From JAEUIZ01 sp046155605 (GTDB taxonomy: Bacteria; Planctomycetota; Phycisphaerae; Phycisphaerales; UBA1924): DNA of 64,000 nt. Location of the stretch: NCBI GenBank assembly GCA_046155605.1, contig JBJXFQ010000054.1, forward strand, positions 24,717 through 88,716, written 5' to 3'. Position 1 is the stretch's first letter. The number at the start of each line of letters is the position of its first letter. The notes under the pieces were generated by a model that was given only the letters and a program-made list of their open reading frames with translations, was not told where the DNA came from and searched no databases. Both the position numbers and the translations under genes were made by a program. Shown here piece by piece: positions 25,313 through 33,499 of the stretch.

Positions 25313-26146
25313 ATGACCGCATTCTGGAACAACACCAAGACCGTGCTCCTGCTCGGCGGGCTCACGGGCCTGCTCGTGGCGATCGGCGGGATGCTCGGCA
25401 AGCAGTATGTGATCCCGTTCTTTGCGATCGGTGTTCTGATGAACTTCGGCGCGTGGTTCTTTTCCGACAAGATCGCCATCGCGTCGATGCAGGCTCGCGA
25501 GGTGGACGCGAAATCGGGCGGGGATTACTTCCGCATCGTGGAGGAACTAAGCCGGCGAGCCATGATCCCGATGCCGAAGGTGTATGTCTGCCCGCACGAG
25601 GCACCCAACGCGTTTGCGACGGGCCGCTCACCCTCGAAGGCGGCGGTCGCGGTAACACAAGGGGCGCTGCGGCTGCTCTCGCGCGAGGAACTTGAGGGCG
25701 TGGTCGCCCACGAACTGGCGCACATCAAGAACCGCGACACGCTGACCTCGACGATCGCGGCGACGGTAGCGGGCGCGCTGGCGACGCTGGCGCAGATGTC
25801 GCTCTTCTTCGGCGCGGGCAACAACCGCGAGGGCGGAAACGCGCTCACGGGCATCCTGACGGTGATCCTTGCGGCGGTGGGGGCGGCGCTGCTCAAGGCC
25901 GCGATCAGTCGATCGCGCGAGTATGTGGCGGACGCGGACGGGGCGGCGATCGCGGGGTCTCCTCGCGGGCTGATCTCGGCGCTGCAGAAACTGGAGACGT
26001 ACGCGGGCCGCGTGCCTTTGCACCAGCCCAACCCGGCGATGAACAACATGTTCATCGTGGAGCCGATGATGGGCGAATCGGTGTTGCGGCTCTTTGCGAC
26101 GCACCCGCCGACGGAGAGGCGAGTGGCGGCATTGATGCGCGGTTAG
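25313..26146 (+). CDS. htpX: Zinc metalloprotease HtpX homologue (M48B)
   Basis: The ATG at 25313 follows an AAGGAG site. The 277-residue protein has two N-terminal membrane helices (about 10-27 and 32-50). The M48 motif VVAHELAHIKNRD follows (zinc ligands His133 and His137), then two further hydrophobic segments (about 148-170 and 180-205) and SREYVADADGAAIAG with the third ligand Glu. The end, LFATHPPTERRVAALM, is typical. HtpX degrades damaged membrane proteins and is often envelope-stress induced. Convergent with ssb. Confidence 0.94.
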   Translation: MTAFWNNTKTVLLLGGLTGLLVAIGGMLGKQYVIPFFAIGVLMNFGAWFFSDKIAIASMQAREVDAKSGGDYFRIVEELSRRAMIPMPKVYVCPHEAPNAFATGRSPSKAAVAVTQGALRLLSREELEGVVAHELAHIKNRDTLTSTIAATVAGALATLAQMSLFFGAGNNREGGNALTGILTVILAAVGAALLKAAISRSREYVADADGAAIAGSPRGLISALQKLETYAGRVPLHQPNPAMNNMFIVEPMMGESVLRLFATHPPTERRVAALMRG

Positions 26147-26245
26147 CACGCCAGCGCTCAATCGTCGCAGACGACGAGGACGATGGGTCTGGCAGACATC
26201 GGAGACGCGGCATGCGTGCCGATCGGATTGGATCGCGCCGGCCGT

Positions 26246-26276
26246 CATATCGGTGCCATCGACACCCGCCGATATG
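26246..26276. repeat. Inverted repeat between convergent htpX and ssb
   Basis: CATATCGG (26246-26253) pairs with CCGATATG (26269-26276), extendable by two weaker pairs, around an 11-13 base loop. It lies in the 166-base gap between two convergent genes. No T-tract is present on either side, so a terminator role is uncertain. Confidence 0.35.
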
Positions 26277-26312
26277 GGTGCGTCCACACGATTTGACCGG
26301 AACGCGGTCGTG

Positions 26313-26786
26313 CTAAAACGGGATGTCGTCGTCGGCGATGGATTGGGGAGGCTGGGAAGTGCCGGACTGAGAACCTCCGCCACTGGGGCGAGAGCGAGGA
26401 GGGCTCCCTCCGCCGCCACCTCCGTTGCCGTCGTCGCCGCCGCTGCCTTGGCCGCCGCCGGAGCGGCTATCGATGAACTGGAAGTTCTCGACGACGACTT
26501 TGAGTTTGGAGAACTTCTGGCCTTCCTTCTCCCACTGGTCGAGTTTGAGGCGTCCTTCGATGAAGACGGGCTTGCCCTTCGTCAGGTATTTCGCCATCGT
26601 CTCGGCGGTCTTGCCCCAGGCCTCGCAATCGACGAAGGTAGTTTCTTCGCGCTGCTCGCCCTCGGGGGAACGCCAGCGACGGTTGACGGCTAGGCCAATT
26701 TTGGCAACCGCCTGATTTGTCGTGTGTCGCAACTCGATGTCGCGCGTGAGGTTGCCCATGAGCATGACTTTGTTGAGATTGGGCAT
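26313..26786 (-). CDS. ssb: Single-stranded DNA-binding protein
   Basis: The 157-residue protein has the OB fold typical of SSB: MPNLNKVMLMGNLTRDIELR, VNRRWRSPEGEQREETTFVDCEAWGKTAE in shortened view, and YLTKGKPVFIEGRLKLDQW. A glycine/serine-rich linker and the acidic tip DDDIPF, which binds partner repair and replication proteins, complete it. It coats single-stranded DNA during replication and repair. An AGGAG site precedes the ATG at 26786. It is the last gene of the glmU-to-ssb run, next to rpsF as in many bacteria. Confidence 0.96.
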   Translation of the reverse strand: MPNLNKVMLMGNLTRDIELRHTTNQAVAKIGLAVNRRWRSPEGEQREETTFVDCEAWGKTAETMAKYLTKGKPVFIEGRLKLDQWEKEGQKFSKLKVVVENFQFIDSRSGGGQGSGGDDGNGGGGGGSPPRSRPSGGGSQSGTSQPPQSIADDDIPF

Positions 26787-26893
26787 GAGGCGCTCCTGCT
26801 TGGTATCTGTAAGTATAGACGAACTGAACCGATCGCGGGCAATGATGGGGTGACGAAGCCGAAGGATTCGTGGCAGGCGCGAGCGGGAAGAGA

Positions 26894-27361
26894 CTACTCG
26901 GGCTCGGCCTCGGCAACCGCGGCCGGCGCGGCGACGGGAGCGGCAGTGGTGACGGTGGCGGTAGCGGTATCGGCGGGGCGCTCGGCGGCCTGCTTGGCGC
27001 GGAGTTTGGCCTCGGTCTCCAGCGCCTCGCGCGCGTCATGGGCGACGAGTTCTTCCGGCGTGTAGTGGTCGGCGCGGAGAATAAGCACGCGGAGGATCTT
27101 CTCGGAGAGGTTGCAGTCGCGCTCAAAGTTGCGCATGGAGTTGGCCGGGGCGTTGACGTAGGCGAGGATGTAGAGCCCGCGTTTCTGCTTCTTGATCTCG
27201 TAGGCGAGGCGGCGCTCGTCCCACTTTTTCATGGCGAGGATTTCGGCATGGGCGCGGCCGAGCAGATCGCGGATGTGCTCGATGGTCCCGCTGAAGTCGG
27301 CAGCCTGGGCCTGCCCGACGAGGAACATGATCTCGTATGTGTACGTTCGATTCTCTCGCAT
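26894..27361 (-). CDS. rpsF: 30S ribosomal protein S6
   Basis: From the ATG at 27361 the product starts MRENRTYTYEIMFLVG and contains MKKWDERRLAYEIKKQKRGLY and NLSEKILRVLILRAD, the conserved S6 fold. It is 155 residues. The S6 body ends near residue 110 and an Ala/Thr/Pro-rich tail of about 45 residues follows, longer than in E. coli before modification. The upstream in-frame extension back to 27601 overlaps pth and is rejected. It lies between pth and ssb; the usual rpsR and rplI partners are absent. Confidence 0.93.
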   Translation of the reverse strand: MRENRTYTYEIMFLVGQAQAADFSGTIEHIRDLLGRAHAEILAMKKWDERRLAYEIKKQKRGLYILAYVNAPANSMRNFERDCNLSEKILRVLILRADHYTPEELVAHDAREALETEAKLRAKQAAERPADTATATVTTAAPVAAPAAVAEAEPE

Positions 27362-27393
27362 GATGGACTCCGAGGTGGGCGCGAGGCCCGGGT

Positions 27394-28068
27394 TTATTCT
27401 GGAGCGCGGGGCGGGGCCTCGCGCGGGGGGTTGATGTTCACAGGCTTGGGAGTTGCGGGGTTGGGGCTGTGCGGCTTGGGATCGGAGGGCCTGGGTGGAT
27501 CGGGGGCGTTGAACGCGTTCATCGCCGCGTCGAGGCCCTTGGTGACGAAGCGTTCGGCGGCATCGGCGGCTCGATCGAGCGAGGGGGCGAAGGTGGCCCA
27601 TTCGAGATCGGCGAAGCGGCCCAGGACGAAGTTGGCCTGGTCGTAGGCAGCGGGCTTGGGGCCGACGCCGACGCGCAGTCGCGGGTAGGCGTCGCTGCCC
27701 AGGGCGCGCTGGATGTCGGAGAGGCCGTTGTGTCCGGCTGTCCCGCCGCCGGGGCGGATGCGGATCGTGCCGCAGGGCAAGTAGACCTCATCAACGATGA
27801 CGAGGAGGTCGTCAGTGGGGTTGAGTTTGAAGAAGCGGACGGCCTCGCCGACGCATAGCCCGGAGCGATTCATGTAGGTGGTGGGCTTGAGGAAGAGGCA
27901 GGGCTCGCCGCTGATTCGGGCATCGATGGAGATCGCGTTGAAGCGGGCGCGCGGCATAGCGGAGCGGGCGTGGCGATCGATGAGACGATCGACGACCATG
28001 AACCCGGCGTTGTGCCGGGTCTTGTCGTATTCCTTGCCTGGGTTGCCGAGCCCGACGACCACTTTCAT
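27394..28068 (-). CDS. pth: Peptidyl-tRNA hydrolase
   Basis: The 224-residue enzyme begins VVGLGNPGKEYDKTRHNAGF, with the catalytic His in RHNAG. It also has FLKPTTYMNRSG, VDEVYLPCGTIRIRPGGGTAGHNGL and RLRVGVGPKP, all Pth hallmarks. It recycles tRNA by cleaving peptidyl-tRNAs released from ribosomes. The last 30 residues are a proline-rich tail (DPPRPSDPKPHSPNPATPKP) not seen in enteric Pth. Gene order rplY-pth-rpsF is widely conserved. Confidence 0.95.
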   Translation of the reverse strand: MKVVVGLGNPGKEYDKTRHNAGFMVVDRLIDRHARSAMPRARFNAISIDARISGEPCLFLKPTTYMNRSGLCVGEAVRFFKLNPTDDLLVIVDEVYLPCGTIRIRPGGGTAGHNGLSDIQRALGSDAYPRLRVGVGPKPAAYDQANFVLGRFADLEWATFAPSLDRAADAAERFVTKGLDAAMNAFNAPDPPRPSDPKPHSPNPATPKPVNINPPREAPPRAPE

Positions 28069-28145
28069 TGCTCCGATCCGATCTTGCTTCGCTGTCCTTC
28101 GCCTCCACGGACCCCGCCGAGCCGAGGTCCGTGCCGCGGTGCGAT

Positions 28146-28877
28146 TTACTTCTTCTTTTCTTCCTTGGCGGGAGCGGCCTTCTTGTCGCCGGCGGCTTTC
28201 TCGCCGGGCTTGGCGGCGGCGGCTTCGGCGTCGTCCTTCTTCTTGGCGGTGATGACCTCGGGCTCGGCAGCGCCGGCCTCGACCGCGCCCTCCTCGGCCT
28301 TGACCTCGACGATCTCCTGCTGGATGATGATCTGGGCCACGATCGCGTGCTTGTCCGTCTTGAGTTTCATCGACTCGGTCGGGAGTTTGACTTCGCCGGC
28401 GGTGACGGCGTGGTCGACGTCAAGGTCTCCGACCACGACCTCGATGTAATCGGGGATGTCGGTGACGAGGCACTCGATCTCGATCTCGTTGGTGGGGTGC
28501 ATGAGGATCGCGCCCGCGGTTTTGAGTCCCTTGGCCTCGCCCGTCAGATGGATCGGCACGCGCACGCTCACGCGGTCCGTCAGGGAGACGCGGGCGAAGT
28601 CGGCGTGGACGACGTTGGTCCCGAGGTGGTCGAACTGGACGCCCTTGAGGAGCACGGTCTGGGCTTCTTTGACGCCTTCGAGTTCGAGGCGGAAGACCTT
28701 TTCGCCCCTGTGGATGTGGATCAGGGTCTCCTTGGCGTTGAGGGCGACGGACTCGGGCTGGGAGGCGCGGCCATAGACGACGGCGGGGAGCCCGCCCTTC
28801 TCGCGGATTCGAGCGGAGTAGCGGGTGCCGACGCGGTCGCGTTTGGTGGCCTTCAGGACGGGGGATTTCTCGTGCAT
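28146..28877 (-). CDS. rplY: 50S ribosomal protein L25/general stress protein Ctc
   Basis: The 243-residue protein is of the long Ctc type. An N-terminal L25 5S-rRNA-binding domain (RDRVGTRYSARIREKGGLPA and VYGRASQPESVALN) is followed by the TL5 C-terminal beta domain (VPIHLTGEAKGLKTAGAILM, DIPDYIEVVVGDLDVDHAV). A Glu/Ala/Lys-rich tail of about 45 residues ends in KEEKKK. It binds 5S rRNA in the large subunit. Next to prs and pth as in many Gram-positive and planctomycete genomes. Confidence 0.93.
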   Translation of the reverse strand: MHEKSPVLKATKRDRVGTRYSARIREKGGLPAVVYGRASQPESVALNAKETLIHIHRGEKVFRLELEGVKEAQTVLLKGVQFDHLGTNVVHADFARVSLTDRVSVRVPIHLTGEAKGLKTAGAILMHPTNEIEIECLVTDIPDYIEVVVGDLDVDHAVTAGEVKLPTESMKLKTDKHAIVAQIIIQQEIVEVKAEEGAVEAGAAEPEVITAKKKDDAEAAAAKPGEKAAGDKKAAPAKEEKKK

Positions 28878-28923
28878 GGCGTGAGTTCCTGTGAACGGCG
28901 GCTCGGGGCCGCGGGTTTGGGCG

Positions 28924-29910
28924 TTATCGCTTGGTGCCAGCGGTGCCCTTGAACAACTCGCTGACGGAAAGGTTGTGGTGGATGCGGTGAATGGCCTCGC
29001 CGATGAGCGGGCCGACGCAGAGTTCGACGAGTTTGTTTCGGATGGGCTCGACGCGGCCGTCGGTGGCGGGGATGGTGTTGGTGACGACGACGCGGCTGAT
29101 GGGCGCCTCGGCGAGGCGCTGGATCGCCATGCCGACGAGGACGGCGTGGGTAGCGGCGGCGAAGACCTGGCGCGCGCCGCGATCCATCACAAGCCGGGCG
29201 GCCTCGCAGACCGTGCCGGCGGTCGAAATCATGTCGTCGAACATGAGGACGGTCTTGTTCTTGACGTCACCGATGAGGTTGCCGGTGGTGACTGTGGAGC
29301 CCGAGAGGCGTCGCTTGTTGATGATGGCGAGGTCGCCGCCGAGGAGGTTGGCGAAACTCTCAGCGACCTTGACGTTGCCGACGTCGGGGCTGACGAGGCA
29401 GAGGTCGCCGAGTTCGGAGCGGATGGACTTGAAGTAGTTGTAGAAGACCGGCGTCGCGGAGAGATGATCGACGGGTAGATCGAAAAAGCCCTGGATCTGG
29501 GCGGCGTGGAGGTCGAGAGCGAGGAGCCGATCGGCGCGGGCGGCGGTGATGAGATTAGCGACGAGTTTCGCGGTGATGGGGACGCGGCCCTCGTCCTTGC
29601 GATCCTGGCGGGCGTAGCCGAAGTAGGGCGTGACAACGGTGACGCGCGAGGCCGAGGCACGACGGAGGCAATCAAGGAACACCAGCAACTCCATCAGGTT
29701 GTCGTTGACGGGGTGGCAGGTGGAGATGACGACGAAGCAATCGCGCCCGCGCACGTCCTCGTCGAGTTTGACCATGATCTCGCCGTCGGGGAAGGCGGTG
29801 GTGCGGGCCTGGGCGAGCGGGATGCCGATGTGGTCGCAGATTCGTGTGGTCAGCCCGATGCTGTGTCGCCCGGCGATGACCTTGAGGGTGTTCGCGTCGC
29901 CGCTGCTCAT
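28924..29910 (-). CDS. prs: Ribose-phosphate pyrophosphokinase
   Basis: The 328-residue enzyme has the Prs set: DGEIMVKLDEDVRGRDCFVV, PYFGYARQDRKDE (ATP site), ALDLHAAQIQGFFD with the catalytic His, VSPDVGNVKVAESFA and the PRPP-binding loop LMFDDMISTAGT. It makes phosphoribosyl pyrophosphate for nucleotide, histidine and tryptophan synthesis. The ATG overlaps the glmU stop by four bases (ATGA), so the genes are coupled. Confidence 0.96.
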   Translation of the reverse strand: MSSGDANTLKVIAGRHSIGLTTRICDHIGIPLAQARTTAFPDGEIMVKLDEDVRGRDCFVVISTCHPVNDNLMELLVFLDCLRRASASRVTVVTPYFGYARQDRKDEGRVPITAKLVANLITAARADRLLALDLHAAQIQGFFDLPVDHLSATPVFYNYFKSIRSELGDLCLVSPDVGNVKVAESFANLLGGDLAIINKRRLSGSTVTTGNLIGDVKNKTVLMFDDMISTAGTVCEAARLVMDRGARQVFAAATHAVLVGMAIQRLAEAPISRVVVTNTIPATDGRVEPIRNKLVELCVGPLIGEAIHRIHHNLSVSELFKGTAGTKR

Positions 29911-30716
29911 GAGGTCAGTCCTGCGTTGAGGGTCCGGGGTGCTGCGTCGGCGCTGTGAGCGGATCGGCGGCGATAGATGGCGTCAACGACGGCAAGGTCT
30001 TCGGGCGTGTTGATGGAGAGGATGTCCTCGGGCGGAACGCCGGGCTCAACCTCGACGCGGAGGCGGCGGGCGAGAAGCACGGCGAGGGCGTCGGTGAGGA
30101 AGACCTCGCCGCTGGTTGCGTCCGTCTTGACGGCGCGGAGCGAGTCGAAGAGGGCGGCCCGATCGAAGCAGTAGTAACTGGGGTTGACCTCGCGGATGGC
30201 GCGCTCGGCGGGCGAGGTGTTCTTGTGCTCGACGATGCGCTGGAAGACGCCATCGGTGCCTCGGACGATGCGCCCGTAGCCCGTCGGATCGTCGATGACG
30301 GCAGTGGCGAGCGTGGCAGCGGCGGAGGTCTGGCGATGCCGAGCAAGCAGTGCCGTGAGCGTGCGCGCGCGGATGAGCGGACCGTCGCCACAGAGGACGA
30401 AGCAGTCGCGCGGCGCATCCGGACCTTTCAACTGCGGCTCAGCGCATAGCACCGCATGGCCGGTGCCAAGTTGCTCATTCTGCATCGCGAAGGTGACGGT
30501 GGGGTAGGCCGCAAGCGCCCGGCGCACGATGTCATGCTTGTAGCCCACGACAACGACGATGCCCGCACAGCCGGCCTGGATGCAGGCATCGACCACGGCG
30601 CAGACCATGGGCCTGCCGCCGACGTGGTGGGCGACCTTGGGCAGGTCGTCGCGCATGCGGGTGCCCTTGCCGGCGGCAAGGATGATGGCGGCGGGTTGGG
30701 AAGCGGCCTCGCCCAT
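29907..30716 (-). CDS. glmU: UDP-N-acetylglucosamine pyrophosphorylase domain protein (GlmU N-terminal half only)
   Basis: The 269-residue protein matches the uridyltransferase half of GlmU: IILAAGKGTRMRDDLPKV (12-29), EQLGTGHAVLCAEP, VLCGDGPLIRARTL, DPTGYGRIVRG, EHKNTSPAERAI and INTPEDLAVVD. The left-handed beta-helix acetyltransferase half (about 200 residues) is missing; the protein stops cleanly and prs follows with overlapping codons. It probably converts GlcNAc-1-phosphate and UTP to UDP-GlcNAc, leaving acetylation to another enzyme. A different sugar-1-phosphate cannot be excluded. Confidence 0.85.
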   Translation of the reverse strand: MGEAASQPAAIILAAGKGTRMRDDLPKVAHHVGGRPMVCAVVDACIQAGCAGIVVVVGYKHDIVRRALAAYPTVTFAMQNEQLGTGHAVLCAEPQLKGPDAPRDCFVLCGDGPLIRARTLTALLARHRQTSAAATLATAVIDDPTGYGRIVRGTDGVFQRIVEHKNTSPAERAIREVNPSYYCFDRAALFDSLRAVKTDATSGEVFLTDALAVLLARRLRVEVEPGVPPEDILSINTPEDLAVVDAIYRRRSAHSADAAPRTLNAGLTS

Positions 30717-30766
30717 AATGACGCAGCCGAGCGTTGTCGATGGGGCGGCGGCGTCGGCGAGAAAAA

Positions 30767-30837
30767 CTGGCCGACCAGGATTCGAACCTGGACAAACAGA
30801 ACCAAAATCTGCTGTGCTACCGTTACACCATCGGCCA
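30767..30837 (-). tRNA. tRNA-Gln (anticodon TTG)
   Basis: The minus strand reads a full cloverleaf: acceptor TGGCCGA pairing with TCGGCCA, a D-arm with GTAACGGTAGCAC, an anticodon loop TTTTGGT (anticodon TTG), and a T-arm CCAGGTTCGAATCCTGG. The discriminator base is G and CCA is not encoded. About 71 bases. It lies 50 bases upstream of glmU on the same strand. Confidence 0.95.
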
Positions 30838-31101
30838 AAACAGGCTCAGACGCAGCCTCCTTCACCTCGACGCTTGATGCGTCCAAACACGGACCAAACG
30901 CGGTCCGCGTTGGCGTTGTCGCCAGGCGGGGCCGCGGCACGTTGCCGGTTGCGCACGCAGCCGGCGGGAGCGGGGCGTTCCATCAGCCGCGATAGAAAGA
31001 CCCATGAACGCGCCTCGGCGGTTGGCCGCCTCCGTCGCGTTCGGCTCCGAAGATCAGGTGAAGTCTAGAGGGGAGAGGGGACGAGTTCAATCAGGCCGCG
31101 A

Positions 31102-31515
31102 TCAAGTGCCTTCGATCGCGCCGGTGACACGCGCCGCCTGCAGGGTGTCGGTGTATTGCTGGAACCGAACGACCTTGCCGCCCGCGATGCGCCAGACGTG
31201 GACGAACTGAGCGCGTTGCGCGCGCCCAGTGGCTTTGTATGTACCTGTGTAGCGGCCGATGACCACGACGGTCTCGCCCGCGTCGAGGCACTCGTCGGGC
31301 GTGGCCGCGAAGCCGTCCCACTCGGTGGCCAGGCGCATGAAGACGCCCCGCACGATGGCGTCTGGTCCGACGTAGGGGTTGCGGTCCGCGTAGAGGAAGT
31401 TCTCGGCTTCGTTCCAGATGATCTGGGGACTCATGTGCGCAAGGACGCCCGGAACATCGCCGACGGCGAAGGCGGCGTAGATGGCTCGGATGAGATCGAC
31501 GTTGTGGGTGCTCAT
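31102..31515 (-). CDS. NTF2/SnoaL-like protein
   Basis: From the ATG at 31515 the 137-residue product has an NTF2-like fold pattern: LIRAIYAAFAVGDVPGVLAHM, an NPYVGPDAIVRGVFMRL segment, and VVVIGRYTGTYKATG followed by FVHVWRIAGGKVVRFQQYTDT. This is the SnoaL-like/ketosteroid-isomerase subgroup, usually small enzymes or binding proteins of unknown substrate. No partner gene suggests a pathway. Confidence 0.78.
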   Translation of the reverse strand: MSTHNVDLIRAIYAAFAVGDVPGVLAHMSPQIIWNEAENFLYADRNPYVGPDAIVRGVFMRLATEWDGFAATPDECLDAGETVVVIGRYTGTYKATGRAQRAQFVHVWRIAGGKVVRFQQYTDTLQAARVTGAIEGT

Positions 31516-31653
31516 GGTCGGCGCGATTCCGGAACGAAGGCGGGAAGAGAGAGTGCGAAGTGTACCGTGGCGAATGGGGTACATGATCGCGCGTCAATCC
31601 GGCCTGTGCGTGTGGATTCTCTGGGTTCTCGGGCCAACCCTTCCTTTCTGCCC

Positions 31654-32607
31654 ATGATGAACCCAAGGCCCAACCCGATGTATCGCCCGAAGCCGGTGCT
31701 GCCGCGGAAGGTTCGCGGCGGCGTGAAACTGGCGAGCGAGTCGGGCGCGTTCCCGGAATCGTGGCCCGCGCAGCGGTGGATGCGGCTCGTCGAGCGAGCG
31801 GCACCGGGCGAGTCGCTGGCCGAGGGCTTGAAATATGCCGTGGCGGGACAGACGCGGAAACTCTCGATCGACCCCGGCAAGATCAAGGGATTCGTGCAGG
31901 GCCGCGTCATCGGAGCGTATGAGACCACGCTGACGGTGCCGGTCTTCGCGGCCGATCAGGCGGAGAGGGCGATCGGAGCGATGGCGGCCCAGGCCATCCA
32001 CGCGGCCAAGTTGCTGGCGGGCGAGTTGCCGCCCACGGTCGAGGACGCAATCGCGCCGGTGGGGCTGAAACTGTTTCCGAGCGAGCCGGCGGAACTGGGC
32101 ACGCGCTGCACCTGCCGCGAGCCCCAGCCCTGGTGCAAGCACGCGTGCTGCCTCGCGTATCTGGTGGCGGAGCGATTCGCGACGGACGCGTTCCTGGTCT
32201 TCACGCTGCGCGGGCTGCCGCGCGAGGAGTTGCTGGAGCGCCTTCGGCAGCAGCGGAGCCTGGCGGGCTCGGGCGGCGGCGGGGCGCTGGTCTATTCGCC
32301 GACGGTGTCGGGCGTCACGGATGCGGAGGCGCGGCCGCTCGAGGAGTGCGTGGCGGATTTCTGGCAGACGGGGCCGGAGTTGGAGACGCTGAGCACGCCG
32401 GTGACGAGGCCGGAGGTGAGCCACCCGCTGCTGAGGCGGCTGGGTTCGAGCCCGTATGCCGGACCGGGGAAGTTCCCGCTGGTGGGGTTGCTGGCGACGT
32501 GCTACGACCTGGTGTCAGAGGCGACGATCAGAGCGGAGGCGGGGGAGACGGTGAGTGCTGAGATGGCAGAGACGAAGGAATCGGAAGAGCCGGCGCCGGA
32601 AATGTGA
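31654..32607 (+). CDS. SWIM zinc finger domain protein
   Basis: The 317-residue protein (start ATG 31654, with 31657 and 31678 also possible) has an N-terminal domain with GLKYAVAGQTRKLSIDPGKI and VQGRVIGAYET. It then has a SWIM zinc site TRCTCREPQPWCKHACCLAY (CxC...CxH spacing), followed by a helical C-terminal half. SWIM proteins bind DNA or partner proteins and are often encoded next to an SNF2-family helicase. No helicase lies on either side here. The function is unknown. Confidence 0.78.
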   Translation: MMNPRPNPMYRPKPVLPRKVRGGVKLASESGAFPESWPAQRWMRLVERAAPGESLAEGLKYAVAGQTRKLSIDPGKIKGFVQGRVIGAYETTLTVPVFAADQAERAIGAMAAQAIHAAKLLAGELPPTVEDAIAPVGLKLFPSEPAELGTRCTCREPQPWCKHACCLAYLVAERFATDAFLVFTLRGLPREELLERLRQQRSLAGSGGGGALVYSPTVSGVTDAEARPLEECVADFWQTGPELETLSTPVTRPEVSHPLLRRLGSSPYAGPGKFPLVGLLATCYDLVSEATIRAEAGETVSAEMAETKESEEPAPEM

Positions 32608-32747
32608 ACTTGGTGTTTCGGACTTGATTGTCGCCAAACAAAGCTCAATAGCGGCGGAAGGCGTAAACCGAGCGGGGGCTTCCACCCTTCGCCACAGCGC
32701 CGCGCGAAAATGGCCTCAGGCCATCGCGGGGTGCTTGCCTATTCCCG

Positions 32748-33116
32748 TCACCCTCCGCCCGCGACCCGCTCAGCGAGGCACTCGATCGTGCCATCGGGCT
32801 TGAGGCTCACAAACGCGAACCGGCGCGTGTGCTCCAGGGCCGCGGGAACGTGCGTGGCCAACGGCGCAATGTCGCGGAACCGGTTGAGAAGGACATCCAA
32901 CTCGAAGACCGAAAGCGGGAGCGTGCTCAGATGCTGCTGGAAACGGATGTTCTTGTCCACCGTGACCAGCACGGCAAACCCGGCGGCGGAGGCAGCGCCG
33001 ATGAGCCGGCCATTCACAAGGTCTTTCCAACCGTGCTCGCGAGCGTGCGAAACGTCATGGCCGGGGAACAGCCGTTTGACCCGGACATCCATGCAGTTGT
33101 CGAGCAGGATCTTCAA
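32748..33116 (-). CDS. DUF5615-like (PIN-like) putative toxin
   Basis: The 122-residue protein starts MKILLDNCMDVRVKRLFPGH and has VTVDKNIRFQQHL, the pattern of DUF5615/PIN-like nuclease-fold proteins with acidic residues LLDN and VDKN. It overlaps the upstream DUF433 gene by four bases, the normal order for this antitoxin-toxin pair. By family it may be an RNase toxin; activity is not demonstrated for most members. Confidence 0.75.
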   Translation of the reverse strand: MKILLDNCMDVRVKRLFPGHDVSHAREHGWKDLVNGRLIGAASAAGFAVLVTVDKNIRFQQHLSTLPLSVFELDVLLNRFRDIAPLATHVPAALEHTRRFAFVSLKPDGTIECLAERVAGGG

Positions 33117-33403
33117 AGGCGCCGGAGTCCTTCGAGAAGGCCGCGCGAGGCAAGACCGATCACCGCGACCGCTTGATCGCGTGGAACATCCGGAAAGCCT
33201 TCAAGAAACTCGCTCAGGCCGTTGTCCAGATCAAGATGATCAAAGAGCGTCTGAACCGGAACGCGCGTCCCCTTGAAGCACGGCTCCCCGTGCATGCGAC
33301 CGGGATTCACCGAAACGTAAGGCGCAAGTGGGCTGTCGTGAGGGATGAGTTCCCGCTCTTGTCGGGCGCTGGGCGGATTGGTCGGGGCGTTGACGATGGA
33401 CAT
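33113..33403 (-). CDS. DUF433 domain protein, putative antitoxin
   Basis: The 96-residue product has the DUF433 core YVSVNPGRMHGEPCFKGTRV followed by LFDHLDLDNGLSEFLEGFPDV and the helix QAVAVIGLASRGLLEGL, a winged-helix-like domain. DUF433 proteins are common partners of DUF5615 genes and likely repress their own operon. Its stop overlaps the toxin start (ATGA). Confidence 0.8.
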   Translation of the reverse strand: MSIVNAPTNPPSARQERELIPHDSPLAPYVSVNPGRMHGEPCFKGTRVPVQTLFDHLDLDNGLSEFLEGFPDVPRDQAVAVIGLASRGLLEGLRRL

Positions 33404-33499
33404 GGCTGACTCTCATTCGAGCGAATCGTCAAATAATAGCAGTGCCTCTGTGCAGAACCCCATTCACGGACCTCCAGGGCGAGGTTCGTGCCACGAGCG

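Noticed and set aside
30890..30907. Weak hairpin CGGACC/GGTCCG upstream of tRNA-Gln
   Set aside because: Only six pairs, with no T-run or conserved motif; not distinguishable from chance in GC-rich DNA.
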